64,000 bases of DNA. It comes from an uncultured Prevotellaceae bacterium. Its GTDB lineage: Bacteria > Bacteroidota > Bacteroidia > Bacteroidales > Bacteroidaceae. The notes beneath the pieces were generated by a model. The model saw nothing but the letters and a program-made list of their open reading frames with translations. It had not been told where the DNA came from and ran no database searches. The translations under genes and the position numbers were made by a program. The stretch covers positions 42,249-106,248 of the forward strand of contig ONFE01000013.1 of assembly GCA_900316985.1 (NCBI GenBank), in the 5' to 3' direction. Positions 42,981 to 51,344 of the stretch are shown here, piece by piece (the first letter of the stretch is position 1; the number at the start of each line of letters is the position of its first letter).

Positions 42981-44488
42981 AGAAAAATTGCTTTATCCTA
43001 TCATTGTTATTAGCAGTGGTTTTTCAAACCTATGCAGCAAATGTAACAGGTATTGTCTTCCTTGACGGCAATAGGAATGGGAAACTCGACCATGGCGAGA
43101 AAGGATTGCGGGGAATGCTCGTTTCCAACGGTGACACCATCGTTGTTACGGATAAGCATGGACGTTATCAGTTGCCGGTCATTACTGGAAGTTCGGTAAT
43201 GCCGATTCTTCCCTCTGATTATGCACTTTCTGGAAGCAAAGTGGTAAATTCCAATTTCTATTATATGGGAGAAGGGCAGGCTGAAGACAAAGCCATAGAT
43301 TTTCCCATGCAACGGAAAAAAACAAGCAATAGATTCATGCTAAATGCCGTTGGCGACGTACAGGTAGGAAACTATCAAGAGCTCGATTATGCTACCCGCA
43401 CATTATGGCCAGAACTGCTTAATTCTTCGGACATTTCAATCAATCTCTTTTTGGGGGATTTGGTGAACAACAACCTTTCCATTTACCAAGACTTACACAC
43501 ATTGATGGAGCATCTTCCGGCTCCATCATGGACGGTTCTTGGCAATCATGACCGTGATGTAGACAGTGTGAGGTGGCGCCAGTATCGTACTTACGGTGAA
43601 GTGTTCGGTTCTGATATGTACGCCTTCAACGAAGGAAAGGTGCATTTTATTATTTTAAATAATGTATATGGAAAGGGACCACGGGCATACGAAGGCTTCC
43701 TCTCGGAGCGCCAATTGAATTTTGTGCGTCAAGACTTGAAGTATGTCCCACAAGACCATCTGATCGTTCTTAGCATGCATATTCCATTTGCTTTCACCAA
43801 GAACAGGCAGGATTTGCTTAATCTGCTGAAAGGCAGAGGACATGTGCTGGCTATTACGGGGCATCTTCATCAAGTAGGACGTTTCTTCCAACAGGGGGAC
43901 GGCGTCACTGTCCATGAATTAGGAGCCGGTGCTTCTTGTGGCTTTTGGTGGGTTGGTGAAAAAGATGGCGACGGTATTCCTGCAGCTCTTCAACAGGAAG
44001 GAACACCAAGAAATTATTTTGTTGTCGAGTTTAATAACACCTCTTATCAGTTCCGATGCAAGGCCATTGGTAAAGATGCGGATAGGCAAATGACCATTCA
44101 TGTCACAGGCATTGATACCCTTGACACACATCTTCGCGATATGAGAGACATCCCGTCAGCCACACTTATGCTGACAATTTATGGAGCCTGTGACAGCACT
44201 CAGGTTCGATGCAGAATAGACAAAGGAGAATGGATGCTTTGTGAGAAGAACAATCTGGTGGATCCCAATGTGGCGAGAGCACGTGAACAAAACTTACAAA
44301 AAATATTTCCAACACCCTTCAACAGAATAAACCCTTTACGGAAAAGAGAGTCTCATCAGCTATGGACGTTGAATATTCCTGAGTGTTATCAGCGCGGAGC
44401 GCACGTTGTTGAAGTTGAGGCCTATGACCCTTATGGCTTTAGTGCTAAAGGAACTCGAAGTTTCTGCTTCCTACCAAAAGACAAGTAG
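42977..44488 (+). CDS. Calcineurin-like phosphoesterase with an SdrD-B-like N-terminal domain
   Basis: 503 residues. Signal peptide ends near TYAANV. Residues ~22-90 (GIVFLDGNRNGKLDHGEKGL) form an SdrD-like B domain with a calcium-loop pattern. The metallophosphoesterase core has GDVQVG in place of the usual D-x-H, then GDLVNN, GNHDRD, MHIPF and GHLH. A C-terminal metallophosphatase-associated domain follows. The first metal-ligand motif lacks its His, so activity or metal set may differ. Start ATGA overlaps the peptidase stop. It is followed by a strong terminator. Confidence 0.88.
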   Translation: MKKNCFILSLLLAVVFQTYAANVTGIVFLDGNRNGKLDHGEKGLRGMLVSNGDTIVVTDKHGRYQLPVITGSSVMPILPSDYALSGSKVVNSNFYYMGEGQAEDKAIDFPMQRKKTSNRFMLNAVGDVQVGNYQELDYATRTLWPELLNSSDISINLFLGDLVNNNLSIYQDLHTLMEHLPAPSWTVLGNHDRDVDSVRWRQYRTYGEVFGSDMYAFNEGKVHFIILNNVYGKGPRAYEGFLSERQLNFVRQDLKYVPQDHLIVLSMHIPFAFTKNRQDLLNLLKGRGHVLAITGHLHQVGRFFQQGDGVTVHELGAGASCGFWWVGEKDGDGIPAALQQEGTPRNYFVVEFNNTSYQFRCKAIGKDADRQMTIHVTGIDTLDTHLRDMRDIPSATLMLTIYGACDSTQVRCRIDKGEWMLCEKNNLVDPNVARAREQNLQKIFPTPFNRINPLRKRESHQLWTLNIPECYQRGAHVVEVEAYDPYGFSAKGTRSFCFLPKDK

Positions 44489-44525
44489 TACATTGTTCAT
44501 AGTACATAGTTAATACTAAGCACGC

Positions 44526-44556
44526 AAAAAAGAGCTTCACGTGGAAGCTCTTTTTT
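44526..44556. terminator. Bidirectional terminator after the phosphoesterase gene
   Basis: 13-bp perfect stem: AAAAAAGAGCTTC (44526-44538) with 44544-44556, 5-base loop, T-run on both strands, between convergent genes. Confidence 0.92.
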
Positions 44557-44599
44557 GTGTAATTGTTTATTGTGAATGTCGTAATATATTCTCTTATTC

Positions 44600-44839
44600 C
44601 TATTTCTTAAAGAAGGAAGCAATCCAGAGGATGACGACTGCACCGATGATGGCTGTAGCGAGCTGTCCGAGGATGCCGCCCCATGAAATTCCTAACAGTG
44701 AGAAAAGCCAGCCGCCAAGGGCACCGCCCAAGAGACCAAGCACGATATTCATGATGAGGCCGAAACCGCCACCCTTCATCAACTTGCCAGCGCAGAAGCC
44801 AGCCAAACAACCCAGAAGTAATGAAAAGATAATACCCAT
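44600..44839 (-). CDS. GlsB/YeaQ/YmgE-family stress response membrane protein
   Basis: 79 residues, three hydrophobic helices with Gly-rich turns: SLLLGCLAGFCAGKLMKGGG, NIVLGLLGGALGGWLFSLLG and ATAIIGAVVILWIASFF. The G-K-L-M-K-G-G-G and L-G-G-A-L-G-G-W patterns define the family (transglycosylase-associated protein in older annotation). It is an inner-membrane protein of unknown mechanism linked to stress. It has its own consensus promoter. Confidence 0.92.
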   Translation of the reverse strand: MGIIFSLLLGCLAGFCAGKLMKGGGFGLIMNIVLGLLGGALGGWLFSLLGISWGGILGQLATAIIGAVVILWIASFFKK

Positions 44840-44868
44840 AGTTTTAATAATTTATTTGTTAGACGGTG

Positions 44869-44899
44869 CAAATATATAAATAATGCGCTTAACCACAAA
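44869..44899 (-). promoter_or_regulatory. Promoter of the GlsB-like gene
   Basis: Minus strand TTTG (44899-44896), 19-base spacer, TATATTTG (44876-44869). Confidence 0.78.
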
Positions 44900-44962
44900 A
44901 TTTTTTACTTGAAAAATGATGACAGGAGTTACTTATGACGAAACGTATGGATTGTCCATTCG

Positions 44963-45157
44963 CTAGTCGATTTCCACATAACCATCTTCGTCCTCATCTT
45001 CTTCTGTTTCTTCCTTGATGGGAATAATCAGTCCTGGGTCAGCATTATCGTTGTCGATGGCATAGCCTGACTTCTTGCTACCTTCGAGAAGATAGAAAGG
45101 CTCCGTCGTAATCAGTTCCATCTCAGGGCGTTGATATTTTTTCTTCATCTTAGTCAT
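44963..45157 (-). CDS. Short acidic-tailed peptide with a conserved-looking leader
   Basis: 64 residues. The N-terminus KKKYQRPEMELITTEPFYLL then EGS has the look of the many short Prevotella proteins that begin M-K-K-x-Y-x-x-P and carry a variable tail; here the tail is strongly acidic (EETEEDEDEDGYVEID). There is no membrane segment. It starts 18 bases after the stop of the large secreted protein, so the two are probably co-transcribed. The true start may be ATG at the second Met (MKKKYQ). Function unknown; a processed peptide is possible but no modifying enzyme is adjacent. Confidence 0.6.
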   Translation of the reverse strand: MTKMKKKYQRPEMELITTEPFYLLEGSKKSGYAIDNDNADPGLIIPIKEETEEDEDEDGYVEID

Positions 45158-45175
45158 GTTCTTGTTGTGTTAGCG

Positions 45176-47686
45176 TTATTTCACCATGTATTTCTTGCCC
45201 TTCACGATATAGATGCCTTTTGGCAATGTGTCGCCCAGTTTACCCACTTTACGGCCATAGAGATCGTAGACCGACTCATCTGAGGTGAATAGGTGTATGC
45301 GAGGCACGCTGGTGGTTCCTCCCTGCTCGGGTTCTTCGTCGAACATTCCGAAAATCTCCATCGTGAAATCTTTCGATTGCGACTCGATAGCATTATCAAG
45401 TTTAATCCATCCGCGGAAACCCTTAATTCGAGTATCCTTAGTCAAATGCAAAATGGTATTATTGCTTACCACATAAGAGCCTTTCGGTGCATAGATTCCA
45501 TGATCTGGAGTGCCTGTGTAAATGCCATCACTTACACTGAATCCTGAATAGTTAGGAGTCTGCACGTAGTTCACTCCTGCAAAGCCGTCATGCAAGTTTT
45601 GAAGTGATTCTATTTCTTGCTTATCAGTCTTAATCACTTCATTTACAGACATCTTGTCGTGAGTATATTCAGCAGGTTCGTTTTCATTCACAGAGAAGAA
45701 CATACGTCCCAGTTCGTAGTAGGTGGTCTCACGTTCCTGTGGGTCGATGCCTGCCGTCGGTTCCTTGGTTGGCTTCAATAGATAGAAATGACCCGGTTCA
45801 ACCACCACATCGGTAGTGAACAAAGATACCGTTTTGAAGTCGATGACGTTAGGGTTCTTCGACATTTTTCCAACGCTATGTATTCTTGCCAGTTTTGCAT
45901 CCTCGCCAAAAGCAAAGCGCACCTGCTCGCCTGTGAGTGGCAACGGGAACGAGAACGAGTTCCATTGGTCTTTCTTGAAGGAACGTTCCAAGCAAACCGC
46001 TCCGCTATAATGCCCATTCGGCACAGCACTCTGATGCTGTTTCTTGATATGTTCTTCATCAAAGAGCAAGTAGTCCAGATTTTCCTCTTCCTCATAGAAG
46101 AAACAGGGCCCCAGTCCTAAATATGAAGCACGGAAGTCATCTACACATACCCAGTCGGTGTCGTAGTAGCATTTTGTGTTGCCATTATTCTTATAATTAG
46201 TGCTCTTGGTCGCAGAGTCCTTACCTACACCTACCTGCAGCATAGGCTTTGGTCCATTAGCAGGGAACTGCTCTTCAGTTACCAGAATCCACACAGTGTT
46301 CTTATACGACTCCTTACCCATGTCGGGTCTTGTAAGGACTTTACCTACTTCAAGACAGTTTGCTTTTGCATTTTTGCTCTTAAATGTGCCAGAGGGCACT
46401 CTTACCAAATTATTTTTCGATTCGCCGCCTTCAATGCCATCAATTGTGCTATCCTTCACTTTGGCAAAAATATAGGCATCATTGTTATCGCTTTGTATGA
46501 AACCATAACATTGTACCATGTACCACCCAGGTCGAGGCACTTCAAACTCAGTGTAAGTTCTACCTACTCCCTCAAAGGTCAAAAAGCCGTATTTTGCATT
46601 CTCCCAGCCATAAGCAAGATCTCCATCAAAGACGTTTTTCAGTCGTATTGGTTTGTTCCAGGCGTCAGTGGGATAGGTCGCGCCATTCTGTTCAGCATTA
46701 TTAAGATATCTACCGGAAGTATAACCCCATCTTCCTTTCTGAGTATAATCAGCGTCTGCTTTTTCCTCCATCACCCAGTTTGTGTCGAAGTCATTGGCAT
46801 TACGTGTAAAGTCACGGTCGAGTATTAATGCAGAGACACTAGGATTCAGTCCTGTCACCTCTTCACTAAGCACTTCATAGAACTGCTCTTTCGATACAAC
46901 ACGCCATTGGTATAGTTCATTCAAGGCGATTTCTTCGCCATTTACATTCTTTTTACTTGTGTCATTTTGCGGGTTGTAGGTTGTCCAAGTAGCGCGATCA
47001 TCATCCATATACACAAGTTGATCATCGCCCTTCCAAGCAGGAGCATGACATTCACCCCATGCAGCACCGAGATAATATTGAACATCTTTATTATTAACTC
47101 TCTTTTCTTCATACATGTAGTAAGTGTAGGTGTCGCCTGTTTCACCTGGCACCCGTTGGAACTGCCATCCTTTAGAGCGTCTGGATAAATCAGCGTCCAT
47201 CATAATAGTAAAACTGTATTGATTCCAATTAGTCCAGTTTGATTGTGAATGAAATACTCCCGGGACATTACAACCAAATATAAACTTAGTACTCTTATCA
47301 TCAACTTTCTCTTTAATACCACTTAATATGTATCCATCAGAGAACAAATACAAAGGGCGCCCAAAGTCTTCATGGAAGAGCCTGCCTTCCATTCCAAAGT
47401 TACCACCTTCAATAAGAAATTTTCCTGTACCTACATTATACAGAAAAATGGTCTTTCCTTTATTAAAGGGGTACTTATCTATATAAGGAGTATAATTTTT
47501 ATAGGAACCGGGATTAGGAGCATAATCATCATTGCCAATCACTGTATTATTCACATCGATACCTTTCCACTTATGGCTTTCCGAGTGGGCATGTGTATCT
47601 TCTGTTTGCCCTCCTTCCTGAGCAAACATAACTCCCTGACCAAACATGATGGCCATGAGAACTATTAGTATTCTGATGCATTTCAT
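45176..47686 (-). CDS. Large secreted protein with a type IX-like C-terminal tail
   Basis: 836 residues. Signal peptide ends near GVMFAQEG. I do not recognise a catalytic domain. The sequence is beta-rich with many Trp/Tyr; residues ~75-240 (TIFLYNVGTGKFLIEGG) resemble ricin-like or adhesin-type folds, and ~350-400 contain a carbohydrate-binding-like strand pattern (GWYMVQCYGFIQSDN). The C-terminal ~45 residues (ESVYDLYGRKVGKL, PKGIYIVKGKKYMVK) match the type A sorting tail of Prevotella secreted proteins. A 64-residue peptide gene follows in the same direction. Probably surface-attached or secreted. Confidence 0.65.
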   Translation of the reverse strand: MKCIRILIVLMAIMFGQGVMFAQEGGQTEDTHAHSESHKWKGIDVNNTVIGNDDYAPNPGSYKNYTPYIDKYPFNKGKTIFLYNVGTGKFLIEGGNFGMEGRLFHEDFGRPLYLFSDGYILSGIKEKVDDKSTKFIFGCNVPGVFHSQSNWTNWNQYSFTIMMDADLSRRSKGWQFQRVPGETGDTYTYYMYEEKRVNNKDVQYYLGAAWGECHAPAWKGDDQLVYMDDDRATWTTYNPQNDTSKKNVNGEEIALNELYQWRVVSKEQFYEVLSEEVTGLNPSVSALILDRDFTRNANDFDTNWVMEEKADADYTQKGRWGYTSGRYLNNAEQNGATYPTDAWNKPIRLKNVFDGDLAYGWENAKYGFLTFEGVGRTYTEFEVPRPGWYMVQCYGFIQSDNNDAYIFAKVKDSTIDGIEGGESKNNLVRVPSGTFKSKNAKANCLEVGKVLTRPDMGKESYKNTVWILVTEEQFPANGPKPMLQVGVGKDSATKSTNYKNNGNTKCYYDTDWVCVDDFRASYLGLGPCFFYEEEENLDYLLFDEEHIKKQHQSAVPNGHYSGAVCLERSFKKDQWNSFSFPLPLTGEQVRFAFGEDAKLARIHSVGKMSKNPNVIDFKTVSLFTTDVVVEPGHFYLLKPTKEPTAGIDPQERETTYYELGRMFFSVNENEPAEYTHDKMSVNEVIKTDKQEIESLQNLHDGFAGVNYVQTPNYSGFSVSDGIYTGTPDHGIYAPKGSYVVSNNTILHLTKDTRIKGFRGWIKLDNAIESQSKDFTMEIFGMFDEEPEQGGTTSVPRIHLFTSDESVYDLYGRKVGKLGDTLPKGIYIVKGKKYMVK

Positions 47687-48014
47687 ATTGTCACTTGTTA
47701 ATAGTTTCCGAATTTTCTTTACAGCTTATAAAAAGCATCCCATTTGGGGTATATACATTATATGCAAAAATATAAATTCTACAATTATCTTGGTTATTTG
47801 CATCTTGATTTTTTAGACTTTTTAACAGAACCCATTACATATCCCTTATAAATGAAATGAACTCTGATAGTTAGATAAATAACTATGGGGTCGTAAGGGC
47901 GACCTCATTATTAACAAAAATCAAGAGTTTAATTTACGATTTTCGTCTAAATCGTAGCAGAATGTCAGAAATTATAAGTAATTTTGCAGCCGTATTGAAG
48001 AAATTGACAGAAAG
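47687..48014. other. 328-base gap before argD
   Basis: AT-rich. On the minus strand TATTTTTG at 47772-47765 is a possible -7 box for the large secreted protein (leader ~75 bases). A small stem GGTCG/CGACC sits near 47890-47907. The argD promoter is at 47979-47986. Nothing resembling an end of a mobile element is visible here. Confidence 0.55.
47979..47986 (+). promoter_or_regulatory. argD -7 box
   Basis: TAATTTTG followed by CAGCCG, the same -7 plus start context as argR (28868-28881) and rpmH. The -33 element is poor, so activation or weak expression is possible. Confidence 0.7.
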
Positions 48015-49148
48015 ATGATACTATTTGACGTATATCCCCTGTTCGATGTGAACATCGTGAAGGGCCAAGGATGTAAGGTCTGGGATGACAAAGGTCAGGA
48101 ATATCTGGACCTCTATGGCGGCCATGCCGTCATCAGCGTGGGCCATGCCCATCCCCATTATGTGGAGAAGGTAAGCGAGCAACTGAACAAGCTCGGTTTC
48201 TATTCCAACTCGGTGAAGAACGACTTGCAGGTGCAACTGGCAGAGCGTCTGGGCCGTATCAGCGGCTATGATGACTATCAGTTGTTTCTGATCAATAGCG
48301 GAGCTGAGGCAAACGAGAATGCGCTGAAACTTGCTTCGTTTACGAACGGGCGTACCCGCGTGCTCTCTGCTGAAAAGGCTTTCCACGGAAGAACAAGTCT
48401 TGCCGTGGAGGTGACCAACAATCCCAAGATTATTGCGCCCATCAATGCCAACAACCACGTTACTTATCTGCCGATGAATGACCTTCCCGCCTGGGAGGCT
48501 GAACTGGCGAAAGGTGATGTGTGTGCCGTCATCCTGGAATGCATCCAGGGCGTGGGCGGCATCAAGATGGCTACTGAGGAATTTGCCCAAGGACTGGCTG
48601 CTGCCTGCAAGAAATACGGCACTATCCTGATTTGCGATGAAATCCAGTGCGGCTATGGCCGTAGCGGAAAGTTCTTCGCTCATCAGTGGCTCGGTATCCG
48701 TCCTGATATCATCACCGTTGCAAAAGGCATTGCCAACGGTTTCCCGATGGGCGCCGTGCTGATTTCTCCTGAATTCAAACCTGTCTATGGACAGTTGGGT
48801 ACCACCTTCGGCGGTAATCATCTGGCATGTGCTGCTGCTTTGGCCGTACTTGATATCTTTGAAAAGGAAGGACTGGTGGAGAACGCCCATCTGGTGGGTG
48901 AATATCTTATGGAGCAGCTGAAAGGGCTGCAAAAGGATTATCCCGTCATTCAGGAAGTGCGCGGTCGTGGTTTGATGATTGGTGTTGATCTGGCTGTTCC
49001 CCACAAGGAGGTACGTGGACGTCTGGTTTACGAGCAGCATTGCTTTACGGGTTGTGCAGGTACGAACATCCTGCGCCTGTTGCCACCGCTCTGCCTGACC
49101 AAGGATGATGTGGATGATTTCATTGAAAGACTGAAGAAAGCGCTTTGA
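48015..49148 (+). CDS. argD: Acetyl- or succinylornithine aminotransferase
   Basis: 377 residues, class III PLP aminotransferase. Motifs: INSGAEANENALKLA, FHGRTSLAVEVTNN, the Asp in ILICDEIQCGYGRSGK and the PLP-binding Lys in TVAKGIANGFPMG. It transaminates N-acylglutamate semialdehyde to N-acylornithine with glutamate. It is separated from argC by about 15 kb of unrelated genes and carries its own promoter; proC follows after 65 bases containing a simple repeat. Confidence 0.95.
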   Translation: MILFDVYPLFDVNIVKGQGCKVWDDKGQEYLDLYGGHAVISVGHAHPHYVEKVSEQLNKLGFYSNSVKNDLQVQLAERLGRISGYDDYQLFLINSGAEANENALKLASFTNGRTRVLSAEKAFHGRTSLAVEVTNNPKIIAPINANNHVTYLPMNDLPAWEAELAKGDVCAVILECIQGVGGIKMATEEFAQGLAAACKKYGTILICDEIQCGYGRSGKFFAHQWLGIRPDIITVAKGIANGFPMGAVLISPEFKPVYGQLGTTFGGNHLACAAALAVLDIFEKEGLVENAHLVGEYLMEQLKGLQKDYPVIQEVRGRGLMIGVDLAVPHKEVRGRLVYEQHCFTGCAGTNILRLLPPLCLTKDDVDDFIERLKKAL

Positions 49149-49213
49149 AAATGAGAAATTGAGGAAATGAGAGAATGAGAAATCTCATCAACTCACAAAC
49201 TAAAAACATAGTT

Positions 49214-49990
49214 ATGAAGATAGCAGTGATTGGTGCGGGAGCCATGGGCGGAAGCACCGTGAAAGGACTGATAGCCACCGGACAAGAGAAGGCTCAGGAT
49301 ATTACCGTGAGTGATCCTTCAGAGAAAGTGCTCCAAGAGTTTGCCCAGATGGGCACGAGCGTCACTTCCGATAATGCGGCAGCCGTGGTGGGTGCTGATG
49401 TGGTGATGGTGTTTGTGAAACCCTGGCTGGTAGAGCCCGTCTTGAAAGGTATCAAGGATGCGATGGACTACGAGAAGCAGTTACTCGTCGTGGTGGCTGC
49501 CGGTGTGCCGTCGGCCAAGATCAAAGAATGGATGGGGGCTCCTATTCCTTTCTTCCTGGTCATACCGAATATTGCCATCGCCCAGTTGTCGTCAATGACC
49601 TTTATCGTGCCAGTAGATGCCACGACTGAAGAGACCGCCAAGATCATCGACCTTTTCGACGAGATGGGCGAGACATTGATAACAGATGAACAGCATCTGG
49701 GTGCAGGTACAACCCTGGCCTCTTGCGGAATTGCCTATGCCATGCGCTATATCCGTGCTGCCGCTGAGGGTGGTGTAGAACTGGGCTTTAAGGCCGACGA
49801 TGCCAAACGGATTGTGATGCAGACCGTGGAAGGAGCCGTGAAACTGCTTGAGGCCACAGGTCTTCATCCTGAGGCTGCCATTGATATGGTGACGACGCCC
49901 TGGGGTGTTACCATCAAAGGTCTTAACGAAATGGAGCATGCCGGATTCACCTCTGCTGTTATCCGCGGACTGAAGGCTGGGACGAGGTAG
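49214..49990 (+). CDS. proC: Pyrroline-5-carboxylate reductase
   Basis: About 258 residues from ATG 49214, which places the Rossmann motif MKIAVIGAGAMGGSTVKGL at the very N-terminus as in the family; an earlier in-frame ATG at 49175 lies in the spacer repeat. Other landmarks: F-V-K-P-W, IPNIAIAQ and the C-terminal helix block TLASCGIAYAMRYIRAAAEGG with T-P-W-G-V-T. It makes proline from pyrroline-5-carboxylate using NAD(P)H. Between argD and a LolA-like gene in the same direction. Confidence 0.94.
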   Translation: MKIAVIGAGAMGGSTVKGLIATGQEKAQDITVSDPSEKVLQEFAQMGTSVTSDNAAAVVGADVVMVFVKPWLVEPVLKGIKDAMDYEKQLLVVVAAGVPSAKIKEWMGAPIPFFLVIPNIAIAQLSSMTFIVPVDATTEETAKIIDLFDEMGETLITDEQHLGAGTTLASCGIAYAMRYIRAAAEGGVELGFKADDAKRIVMQTVEGAVKLLEATGLHPEAAIDMVTTPWGVTIKGLNEMEHAGFTSAVIRGLKAGTR

Positions 49991-50040
49991 TTGAGAAAAT
50001 GAAAGAATGGGATATTGAGAAAATGAGAAATATCATACGT

Positions 50041-50685
50041 ATGGAAATGTGGAACAAGTGGGTTGTGAAGGTGCTTCTTGTACTTGTCACTTGTCATTTG
50101 TCACCTGCCAATTCGTTTGCCCAAGAAAACTCCAATTCCCGCCAGGCCAAACAGATATTCCAAAAAGCGTACAATCACTTTTTTGGCAAGGACGGCGTGG
50201 CTTTCACCTATAAAATCAGTATCCTCGGTGTCTATCATGAAGAAGGTTCAGGCTGGTATAAAGGCGACATGGCCAAGTCTATCCACGGGAACACGATTCA
50301 GTGGAACGACGGTAAACTGCTCTACAAACTGAAGACGAACAAGAATATCGTGGAGATTCACGACCCGAAGGTGAACAAAGACGACCAACTGCTACAGAAG
50401 TTCAAGTTCTATCCTGATGAGTTCAACTATCATATCTCAAAGGAAGGCAATGACTACCTTGTAGAACTCAAGGCCAAGCCGGATGCCAAGAACACGAAGA
50501 TGAAGCAAGTGCGCGTCCTGATAGCACCTGGTACCTACTATCCCAAAGAGCTGAAAATCAAGATCCTCAGTCTCTTTTGGGCCAAGATTACCTTCGCCAA
50601 CTTCAAGGCTGGCAATATCAGCGATGAGATTTTCCAGTTCCCGAAAGCCAAATATGCCAACTGCAAGATGGTGGATCGCCGGTGA
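50041..50685 (+). CDS. LolA-like periplasmic protein
   Basis: About 214 residues from ATG 50041, with a signal peptide ending near ANSFAQ. Earlier ATGs at 49999 and 50023 fall in a repetitive spacer. The mature part has the concave beta-sheet pattern of LolA/LolB-fold proteins: TYKISILGVYHEEGSGWYKG, GNTIQWNDGKLLYKL and E-L-K-I-K-I-L. It is likely a carrier or chaperone for lipoproteins or lipids. It lies in the arg/pro cluster without an evident metabolic link. The signal region includes near-direct DNA repeats (CTTGTCACTTGTCATTTGTC). Confidence 0.72.
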   Translation: MEMWNKWVVKVLLVLVTCHLSPANSFAQENSNSRQAKQIFQKAYNHFFGKDGVAFTYKISILGVYHEEGSGWYKGDMAKSIHGNTIQWNDGKLLYKLKTNKNIVEIHDPKVNKDDQLLQKFKFYPDEFNYHISKEGNDYLVELKAKPDAKNTKMKQVRVLIAPGTYYPKELKIKILSLFWAKITFANFKAGNISDEIFQFPKAKYANCKMVDRR

Positions 50686-50769
50686 TACCTTTTGGGGGTG
50701 ATGGGTGATAGGTGATGGGTGTTGGTGGATACCTGAAACTTAAATTTGAAACCTGTAATTAAAAAATAT

Positions 50770-51327
50770 ATGGAAGAAGCAATCAAACAAATTGGCGAGC
50801 GCCTGAAAGGCTTACGCGACGTGCTCGACATTCCCGCAGAGGAAGTAGCAGAGACATGTGGCATTCCGTTGGAGAAGTATATGAAGATTGAGAGCGGAGA
50901 AGTGGATATCACTATCTCCAATCTGATGAAGATTGCCAAGAAGTACGGTGTTTCGGCTGATGCGCTGATGTTTGCCGAAGAGCCGCATATGCGCAGTTAC
51001 TTTGTAACCCGCAAGGGGCAGGGGCTTTCCGTGGAGCGTACCAAAGCCTACAAGTACCAGAGTCTGGCCAGTGGCTTTGCCAACCGCAAGGCCGAGGTGT
51101 TCATCGTCACCGTTGAACCCAAACCTAATGTACATACCGTTTACAAGAACACACACCCAGGACAGGAGTTCAATATGGTGCTTGAAGGCACGATGGAACT
51201 CTATATCAACGGCAAGACCATCATTCTTGAGGAAGGCGATAGCATCTATTTTGACTCTTCGAAGCCCCACGGTATGCTGGCCAAGGGTGACAAGCCTGTG
51301 AGATTCCTGGCATTCACGGTAGAATAA
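50770..51327 (+). CDS. XRE-family regulator with C-terminal cupin domain
   Basis: 185 residues from ATG 50770. The N-terminal helix-turn-helix (~5-62) contains LKGLRDVLDIPAEEVAETCG and SNLMKIAKKYGVSADAL. The C-terminal cupin (~110-182) has HPGQEFNMVLEGTMEL and E-E-G-D-S-I-Y-F-D-S-S-K-P-H. PuuR-like proteins of this design sense small metabolites. It sits 17 bases upstream of an acyl-CoA synthetase gene; the pair is commonly adjacent in Bacteroidota in my memory. It probably regulates that gene or the proline segment. Confidence 0.9.
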   Translation: MEEAIKQIGERLKGLRDVLDIPAEEVAETCGIPLEKYMKIESGEVDITISNLMKIAKKYGVSADALMFAEEPHMRSYFVTRKGQGLSVERTKAYKYQSLASGFANRKAEVFIVTVEPKPNVHTVYKNTHPGQEFNMVLEGTMELYINGKTIILEEGDSIYFDSSKPHGMLAKGDKPVRFLAFTVE

Positions 51328-51344
51328 AAAACGAAAAAGATACC

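Noticed and set aside
32746-48014. 15-kb block as an integrative element or prophage
   Set aside because: No integrase, transposase, tRNA target, att-like direct repeats or phage genes were seen.
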